Under the pieces are notes generated by a model. It did not search any database. It worked only from the letters and a program-made list of their open reading frames with translations, and was not told the DNA's origin. A program made the position numbers and the translations under genes. A DNA stretch of 64,000 nt, from contig NZ_CP114909.1 of the NCBI RefSeq assembly GCF_027497355.1, positions 5,785,001-5,849,000 of the forward strand, given 5' to 3'. The DNA comes from Micromonospora sp. WMMA1947. GTDB taxonomy: Bacteria; Actinomycetota; Actinomycetes; Mycobacteriales; Micromonosporaceae. Below are positions 25,401-34,591 of this stretch, piece by piece; position 1 is the stretch's first letter, and each line of letters starts with the position of its first letter.

Positions 25401-26806
25401 GGGCGCATGGGTCTGTCAAACGAACGGTGTAACTCGGGTTGTTGATGGCTACTTGCGGCCTGCGGACAGGCGTCCTTCGAAGGCGATGTCGAAGGCGTTC
25501 AGGGCTGGTTTCCAGCGCATGGTCCACCGCCGGCGGCCCTGCCCGGTGGGGTCGAGGCTCATCACGGCGAGGTAGACGCATTTGAGGGCGGCGGCCTCGT
25601 TGGGGAAGTGGCCGCGGGCGCGGACGGCGCGGCGGATGCGGGCGTTGACGCTCTCGATGGCGTTGGTGGAGCAGACGACGGTGCGGATCTCGGCGTCGAA
25701 GGCCAGGAACGGCACGAACTCCGCCCATGCCTGCTCCCACAACCTGACGATCGCCGGATACTTCCCGCCCCAGGCCTCGGTGAACTCGGCGAACCGGGCT
25801 CGGGCAGCCGGCTCGGTCGGCGCGGTGTAGACGGGCTTGAGAGCTTTGGCGATGGCGTCCCAGTGTTGCCGGCCGGCATACCGGAACGACGCCCTCAGCA
25901 GATGGATGACGCAGGTTTGCACCACCGCTTCGGGCCACACCTCGCCGATCGCGTCGGGCAGCCCTTTGAGCCCGTCGCAGACCACCATGCACGCGTCCGC
26001 GACGCCGCGGTTGCGCAACTCGGTGAGGACCTGCAGCCAGAACTTGGCGCCTTCGCCGCCGTCGCCGGCCCACAGGCCGAGGATGTCCCGGGTGCCCTCG
26101 ACGGTGACGGCCAGGGCCAGGTAGATGGGCCGGTTGGCGACCTTCCCGTCGCGGATCTTCACGTGCACCGCGTCCAGGAAGATCACCGGGTAGACCGGGT
26201 CCAGGGGCCGGTTCTGCCACTCGGTCATGCCCTCGATGACCTTGTCGGTGATCGTTGAGATCGTCTGCCGTGACACCTCGGCGCCGTAGACCTCCGCCAG
26301 GTGGGCCTGGATCTCCCCGGTGGTCAGGCCTTTGGCCGACAGGGAGATGACCATGTCGTCAACCCGGACAACCTGCGCTAGCGCTTGCGGACGATCTGCG
26401 GTGTGAACGACCCGTCGCGGTCGCGAGGCACGTCAATCTCGACCGGGCCGACATCGGTGAGCACCGTCTTGGCCCGCACACCGTTGCGGGAGTTCCCGCC
26501 GTTCTTGCCCGCCGGGTCGCCCTTGTCATAGCCCAGGTGATCGGTGATCTCACCCTCGAGCGCTGATTCCAGGACCCGCTTCGTGAGCTGCTGCAGCAGA
26601 CCACCGTCCCCGGTCAGCTGCAGACCCGCCGCACGGGCCTGCTCCACGAGCTGGGCGACGAGCTCCGCGTCGAGACCCTCCGCCGGTTGTCCCGGCCCGT
26701 TCTTCGCCACCGCGGCAGTATCCACCGCGGCCATCGATACATCAGACATCAGGTGCTTGCTCCTTGATCAGGAGTTACACCGTTCGTCTTACAGTCCCGG
26801 GCGCAT
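25401..26806 (-). mobile_element. IS256-family insertion sequence with 8-bp target duplications
   Basis: The element proper is 25409-26798. Its ends are 27-bp inverted repeats (25409-25435 and 26772-26798, 24 of 27 identical, both beginning GGG and ending ACGAACGGTGTAACTC). It is flanked by the direct repeat GGGCGCAT at 25401-25408 and 26799-26806, the 8-bp duplication normal for IS256. It landed just downstream of the module 1 TIR-like gene. The intact duplication means the element and its flanks have not rearranged since insertion, although the transposase is broken. Confidence 0.9.
25449..26749 (-). pseudogene. IS256-family mutator-type transposase, broken by a stop and a frameshift
   Basis: The two parts are an N-terminal piece (26749-26378, ending SFTPQIVRKR) and a C-terminal piece (26354-25449) with the DDE domain: FLDAVHVKIRDG (first Asp), MVVCDGLKGLPDAI (second Asp) and CSTNAIESVNARIR (Glu). 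After RKR a TAG replaces the expected CAG, and within the next 20 bp one base is missing, so VDDMVISLSAKGL continues in another frame. Two independent lesions make sequencing error less likely and indicate an inactive copy. Confidence 0.9.
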
Positions 26807-26900
26807 CGCTGGCGGTCTCGGCGTGAGAGTCGTCGCGGCAGTTCATGGCAATTCACGGTCGTTTGCCACGTCGAACCGGTAGGCCACCCAAAGCACTGAC

Positions 26901-27803
26901 TGAGCCATTTTCAGCGTGAGTAGCGGACGTCTTCGGCGACTTGGAGGACGAGGATGGCCTGCATGATCGAGGTGGTTCGGCGGGGGCAGTAGCGGAGCTT
27001 GGTCAGGATTTTTCAAGTCTTGAGGGCGGAGAGGGCGCGTTCGCCGAGGGCTCGGATATTGTCGTGGTGCCGGTTGACGGACTTCTGCCTTCGGGAGAGG
27101 CGGGGTGCGGCGGCGTTTGAACGGGGCCCAGATGGCGCCGCGGGCGCCGTGGTAGCCCTCGTCCGCGAAACGTCAGCACGTTGTTGCTGGTCAGTGCGTC
27201 GATCAGGCCATGGGTAGGGGCGGCGGCTAGGTCGTGAACGGAGCCGGGCGAAGCGGGCGACGCCCAGATCAGCCGCCCGGCGGCATCGGCCAGGACCTGC
27301 CCGTTCACCCCGTGGCGCTTGTGCTTGCCAGCGTAGTCGGGCCGCTGGTCGGCGACCCGGTCCATCGGGATCAGGGTGTCGTCGACGATCGCGTACGCCA
27401 GTCGGGTAGCTCGGGGCATCGCGGTGTTGAGGTCGTTGGCGCAGGCGGCAAGCAGGTCGACGGCCTCGCGCAGATACCGCCACACGGCGGTGACCGACAC
27501 CTAGAAGCCGGCCGCGAGGCGGGCAAGGGTGTCGCAAGTGAACCAGGGCCATCAGCGCCTGCTGCCCCGCGGGCAGTCTGCGCCAGCGGCTGCCGAGCGC
27601 GGCGCTGGCCGCGGATCAGCTCGGTCAGGCGAGTCAGGCTGCGCGTGGACAGTGGGATGTCGGCAGGACAGGTCAGCAACGAAGCCCCAAGCCGCGCGGC
27701 CGTCCTTGGTCGACTGATCTCCTACCGTGCGCCTTGTCTTATCTGGTGCGACGACACGCCCTGTGACTCCTCAGGCAACCTTGATCACGATGAAAGTGGC
27801 TCA
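26901..27803 (-). mobile_element. IS5-family insertion sequence remnant
   Basis: Imperfect inverted repeats TGAGCCATTTTCAGCGTGA (26901-26919) and, in reverse complement, TGAGCCACTTTCATCGTGA (27785-27803) match at 17 of 19 bases and bound a decayed transposase. No target duplication is evident. The right end lies about 70 bp before the small gene of CATRA-like module 2, so the element could have displaced its promoter. Confidence 0.78.
26911..27679 (-). pseudogene. IS5-family (DDE_Tnp_4 type) transposase pseudogene
   Basis: The protein is recovered in pieces: LTCPADIPLSTRSLTRLTEL (N-terminus, from a TTG at 27679), VSVTAVWRYLREAVDLLAAC, VDDTLIPMDRVADQRPDYAG with a catalytic Asp, ASPGSVHDLAA, then NRHHDNIRALGERALSALKT and, after an internal TGA in place of Trp, KILTKLRYCPRRTTSIMQAI. 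At least two frameshifts and one stop are needed. It is not functional. Confidence 0.82.
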
Positions 27804-27871
27804 CTTCTTCCGCTTCAGGACCCGGCCGCTGGTGCGGCTGCCGCATGCCGCCCGCCATTAGGATCGGCTTC

Positions 27872-28195
27872 ATGTCCGACCGCTCGCTTCCGCCCGACCT
27901 GTTAGACGACCTCCGCAACTTGCTCGACGACATGAACATGTGGAGCCTAGACCCCTCAGGCTGGGCGTACGTCGACACGCTGCTCGGACAGGTGAAGGTC
28001 GCCTTCTCAGCCGGAGAAGCAGATGCGATCCGGAAGGCCGTGGCTGACCTAGAACTAAGCGGACCGACTAGGGCAAAGAGCGCGGACAGCGGCGCGACGG
28101 GTAGGCAGCCGCCGAAGACCCGCGACAAATTGGCTTCACTCAAGGACACGCTCAACGCCCCGAAGCGGACCGGCCCAGGGAAAGCCCAGCGGTGA
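27872..28195 (+). CDS. CATRA-associated small protein (CATASP-like)
   Basis: 107 residues from the ATG at 27872; an in-frame upstream ATG at 27845 is less likely. The stretch MNMWSLDPSGWAYVDTLLGQ and what follows aligns with the extreme C-terminus of the module 1 CHAT protein (TWLLDPTGWGLVESALSAAL). One module therefore encodes this domain separately and the other fused. The C-terminal 40 residues are basic and probably disordered. It overlaps the next gene by GTGA. The role is unknown; the fusion indicates physical contact with the CHAT protein. Confidence 0.72.
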   Translation: MSDRSLPPDLLDDLRNLLDDMNMWSLDPSGWAYVDTLLGQVKVAFSAGEADAIRKAVADLELSGPTRAKSADSGATGRQPPKTRDKLASLKDTLNAPKRTGPGKAQR

Positions 28196-29787
28196 GTCCG
28201 GCGGCCGCTGACCAGGAGCTGGTAGTTCACCTCTTCGCTCGCGGGGACGGTCCGTATGCCGAGGCGGCCTATGGTCAGCTGAGGGAGGTCTGGCAGCGCT
28301 GCCGCGACGTACTGGGCATGACTGCCCTGCTTGAGCGCTCGGGGCTACCGGCGAACCTGCCGGTGGCACTCGGCGACCTCCCCCGGGACCCTGGCGGCGG
28401 GGAGCTCGTCGTGGCCGCGCAGCAGCACCCCGACGTCCTGTACCAGGCGATCCTGCGCCGATTCGCCACGATGATCAACCTGTCGGCTGTGCTCTCCCCC
28501 AGCGCCTTGAGGGCCGACGCGCCCGGCTGGAGTGAGCTGTACCGCCTGTGGAAATCGGTTGCCGGGCCCTGGTCGGACCTGTTTCTTGGGGCGGCGTACC
28601 TGTTCCTCGGCAAGATCGAGCTGTCTGACTCGGTCGACCCTCGACTGGCGGAGGGGGTGGCACCCGATCTCCCGGTCACCGGGCCGGGCGGCTGGTGGCA
28701 CGACGGGGTGCTGACCACGGGTGGCTTCGCACTGTGGGAGCCCGGCCTACACGGCTCCGACGGCCGCCCGGAACGCTCGTTCCTGATCCTCGCCCGTCCG
28801 GACCGCGACGACGCGCTGAGCGACTGGACGTGGTCGAACGGCTTACCGGTCTTGCCGCCGCTCGGCCACCACCTCCGGCACGCTGCCGCGGTACGCCACC
28901 AGCTGCGAGTGTGGCAGGAGGCCGACGACATGCGCCGGGTCCAGCAACAGCTCGACACCGCCGGTCCCAGCGACCTGCCGGCGATCCAAGCCGATATCGC
29001 GTACTGGCGGGCAGCTCTGCGCGACGTGCGCCAAAGCATGAAGAACACGGAAGCCGCCATGCGTCTCGCCTTGGGCCCTGATGGCCGCGCCAACGCCGGT
29101 CCACTCGTCGACGACCTGTCGCTGGTCGCATGGCTCCGACGCGGCCTCAAGAACGACCTGGCCACCCTGGAAGTTGCCGCCGACCGGGCCCACACGCTTA
29201 CCGGTCTCCGACCCACCTCGCACCCCACAGGAGAGTCTCCACCGATGCCCAACCTGCGCGACGTCTTCGTGATCCACGGCCGCGACGACCAGGCCCGCCG
29301 GGCCCTCTGGAGCTTCCTGCAAGCTATCGACCTGCACCCGCTCGACTGGGAGGAGGTGGTGCAGGAGACCGGCCGGCCCTCGCCGTACATGGGCGAGGTC
29401 CTGGAGAAGGCCTTTCAGACCAACCAGGCCGCCGTCGTTCTGATGACTCCAGATGACGGCGCGGTCCTGCACGAGAGCCTGCGTGACAAGGGCGATCGAT
29501 CTTTCGAGAGCCAGCTCACGGGCCAGGTCCGCCCTAACGTCCTCCTGGAGGCCGGCATGGCCCTGGGCCTGCAACGCGATCGCACGGTCGTCATCGAAAT
29601 TGGCAGGCTGCGCCCGGTCTCCGATCTGGCAGGCATCAACACCATCCACTTCGACGGAACGGTCGTCAGCCTCCACAAGATTGCTCAGCGCCTCCGCGCC
29701 GCTGGGTGCGCCGTCAACACGACGGGGACCGACTGGCTGGACGTGAGCCGCTTCAAGGACCTAGCAGCGTACGACCGGACGTTTTGA
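28192..29787 (+). CDS. CATRA-like module 2 partner: CATRA-N-like domain plus TIR-like nucleotide-binding domain
   Basis: 531 residues, GTG start coupled to the small protein. The N-terminus ELVVHLFARGDGPYAEAAYG matches the module 1 paralogue. The middle contains a helical segment (about 240-330). Residues about 355-520 are a PF10137-type TIR-like domain with key residues retained: DVFVIHGRDDQARR (His362) and RPNVLLEAGMALGLQRDR (Glu453). Related domains cleave NAD or sense nucleotides in conflict systems. It is followed by the TPR-CHAT gene after 12 bp. The likely role is sensor or signal enzyme for that protease. Confidence 0.83.
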   Translation: MSPAAADQELVVHLFARGDGPYAEAAYGQLREVWQRCRDVLGMTALLERSGLPANLPVALGDLPRDPGGGELVVAAQQHPDVLYQAILRRFATMINLSAVLSPSALRADAPGWSELYRLWKSVAGPWSDLFLGAAYLFLGKIELSDSVDPRLAEGVAPDLPVTGPGGWWHDGVLTTGGFALWEPGLHGSDGRPERSFLILARPDRDDALSDWTWSNGLPVLPPLGHHLRHAAAVRHQLRVWQEADDMRRVQQQLDTAGPSDLPAIQADIAYWRAALRDVRQSMKNTEAAMRLALGPDGRANAGPLVDDLSLVAWLRRGLKNDLATLEVAADRAHTLTGLRPTSHPTGESPPMPNLRDVFVIHGRDDQARRALWSFLQAIDLHPLDWEEVVQETGRPSPYMGEVLEKAFQTNQAAVVLMTPDDGAVLHESLRDKGDRSFESQLTGQVRPNVLLEAGMALGLQRDRTVVIEIGRLRPVSDLAGINTIHFDGTVVSLHKIAQRLRAAGCAVNTTGTDWLDVSRFKDLAAYDRTF

Positions 29788-29799
29788 GCGCGCCGCAAA

Positions 29800-32700
29800 A
29801 TGCCCGGAGAACGAGCAGAGCTATGGCAGCAGCTGGCTGTCGCGTACCAAGCGATTGCCGGGGCAGCTGAGTTGTCGGTTCGACGCGATGTCTTGGCCTG
29901 GTTCAATCAGGTCTGGCCGCGACTGCGGCAGGATCTCGAGACCTTGTCCGGCGACGACGCCGTGATGGCCATGCAGACGGTGACGCCTTTCCTGGCTGGG
30001 CTTGAGGACTGGGCGGCTTTGGCGGAGCTCAGCCGTCGTGGCCGAGCGCTGGTTTCCCGCTCTGATCAGCTCCGAGACTATCTCATCTTCACCCACCACC
30101 TTGGGATCTCACTTCAGAGGCAGTACGACGCACGGGGTGCCGAGCAAGCATTCGAGGAGGTCGCCCGCCGAGCGGATGCGGCAGGCGACCTCGGCCTGCG
30201 AGCCAAGGCGCTGGCTCACCAGGCACAGCTCCGCCGCGAAGCGGGCGAGCCCGGTGAAGCAGCTATCTTCTTCCACAGGGCCGCGGAAGCCTATCGCCTC
30301 ACCACCGACGAACTCGGCGAAGCCCGGACACTCGGTGACCTGGCCACGGCGGTGCACGCGCTCGGAGATCAAGCCAGCGCTGTGGAGTACACCCAGCGCG
30401 CCCGAACATTGTTCCTCATTCATGGCGCCTACCTAGCAGCAGCACGCGAAACCCAAATACTAGGCGGCATTCGAGCAGCGGGCGGTGACCTCGACGGCGC
30501 CGTGGCACTGTTCGACGAGGTGATTCACCTCGCCAGTGCTGCGGGCAGCCTGGTCGCCGCAGGAAAGGCCGCTTACGACGCGGCACACCTTCTCGCAAAG
30601 TCCGACAGCCTAGACCACTGTGTCCGGTATGCAGCGTTGGCCGCCGAATGTGCCGGCGGCCTCGACGAAGGACTGGACCGCGACGTGGCCGAGATCCTCG
30701 ATTATGTCCGCACTGAGGCTGCTGTCCGTCAGCTCGCCGCCGCCGACTCGGACGGGGCTGCGGACCACCTCATCGCGACGCATCCGGAGCTCCGCACCGT
30801 CATGGGACTGGCCCTCGCACTGCGGGCCGAATCAGGCTTCCTGCATCGCATCGCCGAGCACCCGGATTCGGCAGCACGGGAGTTCGTGGATAGCCAGTGG
30901 CGGGCGATAGTGGAACTCGCCCGCGGATCCATACTTCCCGATGAGCTGCCAGCATTGATCAGGCAGCACAGTTTGACCGTTTCCGAAGACCAGGACGACG
31001 TTCTGGAGCGGATCCTGGCGATAACCCCGGCCGCCACGTTGCCCGGCGTCCGCGGTCGTTACCTTGTGTTACTGGCCCAGCGAACGTCCGACGACCAGCA
31101 GGTGATCCAACTTGCGACAGAGGCGGCGACCCTGCTGAACGCAGCCGGTGCTCGAACGCTCGCTGCCGAAGCCCTCATCGAGGCGGGCATGGCCTGGCGA
31201 CGCTTGCGCACCGGTGATCTGCGATACAACAAGGATCAGGCGCTCTCGGCTCTGCGGCGCGCACTGCGGATGCTGCGTCGCCGAATCGACTCTATCGAAT
31301 GGAGTCGAGCGATGGTCGCACTAGCAAACGCGTACCTCGAATACCCGGTGGACCGGCGGCGCAACCTGACCCGCGCGGTCCGCCGGTTTGCAGCGGCGCT
31401 TACCGTTCTCACACCCGAGAACTACCCCGAGGGCTACGCCACTGCTATCGCCGGCCTAGGTCTGGCACTATCTGATCCCGCCATGGCAGACGACAGCCAA
31501 AATCTGGAGGCTGCCCGCCGGCATCTCGAGCAGTCCATCCAGATACTCGGTGACCCGGCAACCAGGTCAACTGTGTTTCTCAATCTCAGCCACTGTTATC
31601 GCCGACGGCAGGTGGGAGATCAAGACGCCAACCACGACCTCGCGCTGCTGTACGCGCGGCAGTCGTACGAGCTCTCCCAAACGATCGGGCTACACCTGCA
31701 GACAGCAGAGGCGGCGACAGCGACGGGCGATTTGCTCGCTACTAGCGCCCGACGCTCCGACACCAGCGGATGGATCGAGGCCGTCAATTGGTATCGACGG
31801 GCACTCGAGTCTCTTCCGGTCGAGGAGGCACCTGCGGCCCATGCGGCGGCCGCTGACAACCTAGCCAACACTCTGTCGCAGGCACCCGGCGGGCTGGAGT
31901 CTCTATTCGACGAGATCGTCGCGCTGCATCAGACCGCCATCGAAACCTTCCGCTCGCTGGGCGACTTCGGAGAGGAAAGCCGGGCCCGCTACAACCTCGC
32001 CCACACACTCTCCCAACGGTCAGCCGCCGACCACGACGGTGTCATCGAGCTGTTCGAGGAAAGCATGGCGGGGCGTCCGATCAGCGAGGTGCCGGCGGAG
32101 TGGGCGCAGTCGGCCACCGCGCTTGCCCAGGCTCTGTTCCGCCGAAACAAGCCCGGTGACGTGGATCGTGGCATGGCGCTCCTAGAGCAGGCGAGCGCCG
32201 TCGTGCCGCGTGAGCAGGCGGACCAAGTGGAGGCGGTCCAGGGACGCGAGCTTGGGCGGCGCGGCGAATGGCCAGGCGCCGCCCGCCTCCTGACCCAGGC
32301 CGCCGCTGCCGCGGACTCCCGCTATCTCGCCACGGTGCTCTCGGCCGGCCAGGAGGCAGTCCTGACCCGGACCGCCGGGCTTCATCGCGAGGCGACGTAC
32401 GCTCTCTCCCGCGCCGGACAACCCGCTGAGGCGGTGACCCTGATTGAGGGTGCCCGTGCCCGGGAACTCGGGCGGATCCTCGAACGGGACCGCTCAGATC
32501 TGACGCAGCTGGAGGCTGCCGCACCGCGGGCAGCCATAGCGTTCCGGGGTGCCGCGCGCCGTCTCATGGAGGCGGAAGCGTACCAACGCGGCAACCTCAC
32601 GTTGGACTTGGACGAACGCCGCCGGCTACGAGGTGGTCTGGCAGACGCCCATGCTCAGTTCCTCGCCGCGACCGAGGCGGCCCGGGCCGTGCCGGGATTC

Positions 32701-33867
32701 GCCGAGTTCGGCTTACCGCCCTCCAACACCGCACGGCAAGCGGCACACGTAGGTGTGCCGCTCATCTACCTGATCACAAGCGAGTTCGGCAGCGTCGCCC
32801 TGCTGGTGAAGGATGACCATCCGGTCGAGGCCATCTTCGGACCGCTCACCGAGAACGAACTGGTCGAGGCGCTGCAAGCTGCGCAATCGCTGACCGCCGA
32901 CCCTGCTCTGCTGCCCCGCCTCCTGGATCTGCTCGGCGAGCGGTTCCTGAGCGAGGTGGCACGGCGTCTCGTCGACGCCGGCATTCCGGAGGTGGTGCTG
33001 GTGGCCACCGGTCTGCTCGGCGTACTTCCGATCCATGCGGCGCGGTACCGGCGGGCCGGTCAGGCAAGGCACCTGCTGGATGACGTCGTGATGTCGTTCA
33101 TCCCGTCGGCCCGGTCGCTGCTGGCGGCTCGACGCCCTGACGAGCGGCACCCCGACGCGCGGCTCATCAGCGTTGCTGAACCATCGTCGACGCAGAGCAC
33201 CCTGCCGCACGCTGCGGCCGAGACGGCCTCTGTCCGACGTCTGTTTCCGGGGCTCGGTACCGAGCTCGCCGGCCCGGATGCCACCAAAGCGGCGCTGATC
33301 CAGGAGCTGGCCGGAGCCACCCACGTCCATCTCGCATGCCACGGTACTTTCGACCTCGAGGAACCGCTGCGGTCCGGCCTGGTGTTGGCCGATGACAGCA
33401 TGCTCACGCTCCGGGAACTTTTTGACGAGCGGCCACTGGACGGGGTGCGCCTTATTGTCGCGTCGGCGTGTCACAGCGCTGTGAGCGATATTGCGCATGC
33501 GCCCGACGAAGCTATCGGTCTCCCAGCGGGTCTCGTGTACGCCGGCGCGGCAACCGTTGCCGGCACCCTATGGAGCCTGAATGACCGCTCCGCTCCCCTT
33601 CTCGTCAGCCGCTTCTACGCGTATCACTTCCGGGGAGACCCGGAGACTGGATCGGGACCGATGCCTGTAGCGACGGCCATGGCCCGTGCCCAGACCTGGC
33701 TCCGCGACTCAACCACAGACCAGCTCAACCGCTTCGCGGAGGAGACAGGCCTGCCTCGGGTGAGGGCTGCTGCTACATTCGCGAACCGCCCCGAGCACTG
33801 GGCACCGTTCGTGGTGGTCGGCCCGGGAGCCTACGACACTCCGCAGCCATCCGAGGCTGATAGGTAG
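29800..33867 (+). CDS. TPR-CHAT protease of CATRA-like module 2
   Basis: 1,355 residues: long arrays of TPR-like repeats to about residue 900, then a helical linker, then a classic CHAT (caspase/separase-like) peptidase with His1181 in VHLACHGTFDLEEPLRSG and Cys1224 in VASACHSAVSD. DEAIGLPAGLVYAGAATVAG is the conserved block after the catalytic Cys. There is no signal peptide, so it acts in the cytoplasm. It lacks the C-terminal CATASP-like extension that its 21 kb paralogue carries. Proteolytic activity is expected; the substrate and trigger are unknown. It ends the module and converges on the next gene. Confidence 0.88.
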   Translation: MPGERAELWQQLAVAYQAIAGAAELSVRRDVLAWFNQVWPRLRQDLETLSGDDAVMAMQTVTPFLAGLEDWAALAELSRRGRALVSRSDQLRDYLIFTHHLGISLQRQYDARGAEQAFEEVARRADAAGDLGLRAKALAHQAQLRREAGEPGEAAIFFHRAAEAYRLTTDELGEARTLGDLATAVHALGDQASAVEYTQRARTLFLIHGAYLAAARETQILGGIRAAGGDLDGAVALFDEVIHLASAAGSLVAAGKAAYDAAHLLAKSDSLDHCVRYAALAAECAGGLDEGLDRDVAEILDYVRTEAAVRQLAAADSDGAADHLIATHPELRTVMGLALALRAESGFLHRIAEHPDSAAREFVDSQWRAIVELARGSILPDELPALIRQHSLTVSEDQDDVLERILAITPAATLPGVRGRYLVLLAQRTSDDQQVIQLATEAATLLNAAGARTLAAEALIEAGMAWRRLRTGDLRYNKDQALSALRRALRMLRRRIDSIEWSRAMVALANAYLEYPVDRRRNLTRAVRRFAAALTVLTPENYPEGYATAIAGLGLALSDPAMADDSQNLEAARRHLEQSIQILGDPATRSTVFLNLSHCYRRRQVGDQDANHDLALLYARQSYELSQTIGLHLQTAEAATATGDLLATSARRSDTSGWIEAVNWYRRALESLPVEEAPAAHAAAADNLANTLSQAPGGLESLFDEIVALHQTAIETFRSLGDFGEESRARYNLAHTLSQRSAADHDGVIELFEESMAGRPISEVPAEWAQSATALAQALFRRNKPGDVDRGMALLEQASAVVPREQADQVEAVQGRELGRRGEWPGAARLLTQAAAAADSRYLATVLSAGQEAVLTRTAGLHREATYALSRAGQPAEAVTLIEGARARELGRILERDRSDLTQLEAAAPRAAIAFRGAARRLMEAEAYQRGNLTLDLDERRRLRGGLADAHAQFLAATEAARAVPGFAEFGLPPSNTARQAAHVGVPLIYLITSEFGSVALLVKDDHPVEAIFGPLTENELVEALQAAQSLTADPALLPRLLDLLGERFLSEVARRLVDAGIPEVVLVATGLLGVLPIHAARYRRAGQARHLLDDVVMSFIPSARSLLAARRPDERHPDARLISVAEPSSTQSTLPHAAAETASVRRLFPGLGTELAGPDATKAALIQELAGATHVHLACHGTFDLEEPLRSGLVLADDSMLTLRELFDERPLDGVRLIVASACHSAVSDIAHAPDEAIGLPAGLVYAGAATVAGTLWSLNDRSAPLLVSRFYAYHFRGDPETGSGPMPVATAMARAQTWLRDSTTDQLNRFAEETGLPRVRAAATFANRPEHWAPFVVVGPGAYDTPQPSEADR

Positions 33868-33978
33868 GTTGCAGCCGTGCCGCTCTACTGAAGGCAGGCC
33901 TTCGGTTCCTTTGTCAGGTCATAGGGCTGAAGTAGTAGGTGACTGGCTTCGAGGACAATTCGCAGGAGAGGTGGCCAG

Positions 33979-34260
33979 TCAGACCGATCTCCGTACCGCC
34001 GCAACTCCGCAGGCCACCAAGAACGTAACCGCGATCAATCCGATCCGCAGCCAGGGCACATCCCGGGTCGGCCGCACGCCGATCGACACCGCCAAGCCGA
34101 GCTGTGCCAGCAGAGCGAGGCAGATGACGACGCTGAGCGACCGGTAGGTGTTTCCGAAGTCCGACCAGAACACCCAGGTGCCGTAGACGGCCGGGACCAC
34201 CATCAACAGGCTCAGGCCGATCAGCGGGACGGCCAGTTTCCATCGCATGCCGGCGTTCAC
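33979..34260 (-). CDS. Small membrane protein with three predicted transmembrane helices
   Basis: 93 residues from a GTG that overlaps the preceding stop. Hydrophobic segments are WKLAVPLIGLSLLMVVPAVY, LSVVICLALLAQLGLAVSIG and LRIGLIAVTFLVACGVAAV. No family is recognised. It is the last of three leftward genes (ESX-like gene, 110-residue protein, this protein), which suggests a membrane companion of that set. Confidence 0.68.
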   Translation of the reverse strand: MNAGMRWKLAVPLIGLSLLMVVPAVYGTWVFWSDFGNTYRSLSVVICLALLAQLGLAVSIGVRPTRDVPWLRIGLIAVTFLVACGVAAVRRSV

Positions 34261-34589
34261 CGCCGCTCCTCCCGGTCTTCGGTGGTGGCACCACCCCGCG
34301 GCTCCACCTCGACAGTCAGCGCTGCGCCCGCGTAACGAAGCAGCTGCGCCTGCTGCTCCCAATCGGCGCGCTCCTCTCGGCTGAGGGCCTCCCGCTCGCG
34401 CAGCGACGCCGCGAACGCGTCGTCCAGCGCCCGGCCGTGCCAGGAGAACGCCGCCGCCGTACGCAGGTCCGCCTCGCCACTGAGGACGGTGTGGGCCAAG
34501 GAACCCAGCGGGTCGTCGCGGCCACGGCTCCTGGCGAGTGTCGTCAGGACCGCGCGGGCCAGTGGCTGGCGGTGAATCTCGTCGGTCAT
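34257..34589 (-). CDS. Hypothetical protein downstream of the ESX-like gene
   Basis: 110 residues, charged and mostly helical (RALDDAFAASLREREALSRE). No transmembrane segment or known motif. It begins 2 bp after the ESX-like gene's stop and is coupled to the membrane protein behind it. Function unknown; possibly an accessory of the ESX-like protein. Confidence 0.62.
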   Translation of the reverse strand: MTDEIHRQPLARAVLTTLARSRGRDDPLGSLAHTVLSGEADLRTAAAFSWHGRALDDAFAASLREREALSREERADWEQQAQLLRYAGAALTVEVEPRGGATTEDREERR

Positions 34590-34591
34590 GC

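Noticed and set aside
20867..33867. CBASS or Pycsar system
   Set aside because: No nucleotidyltransferase or cyclase gene in the region.
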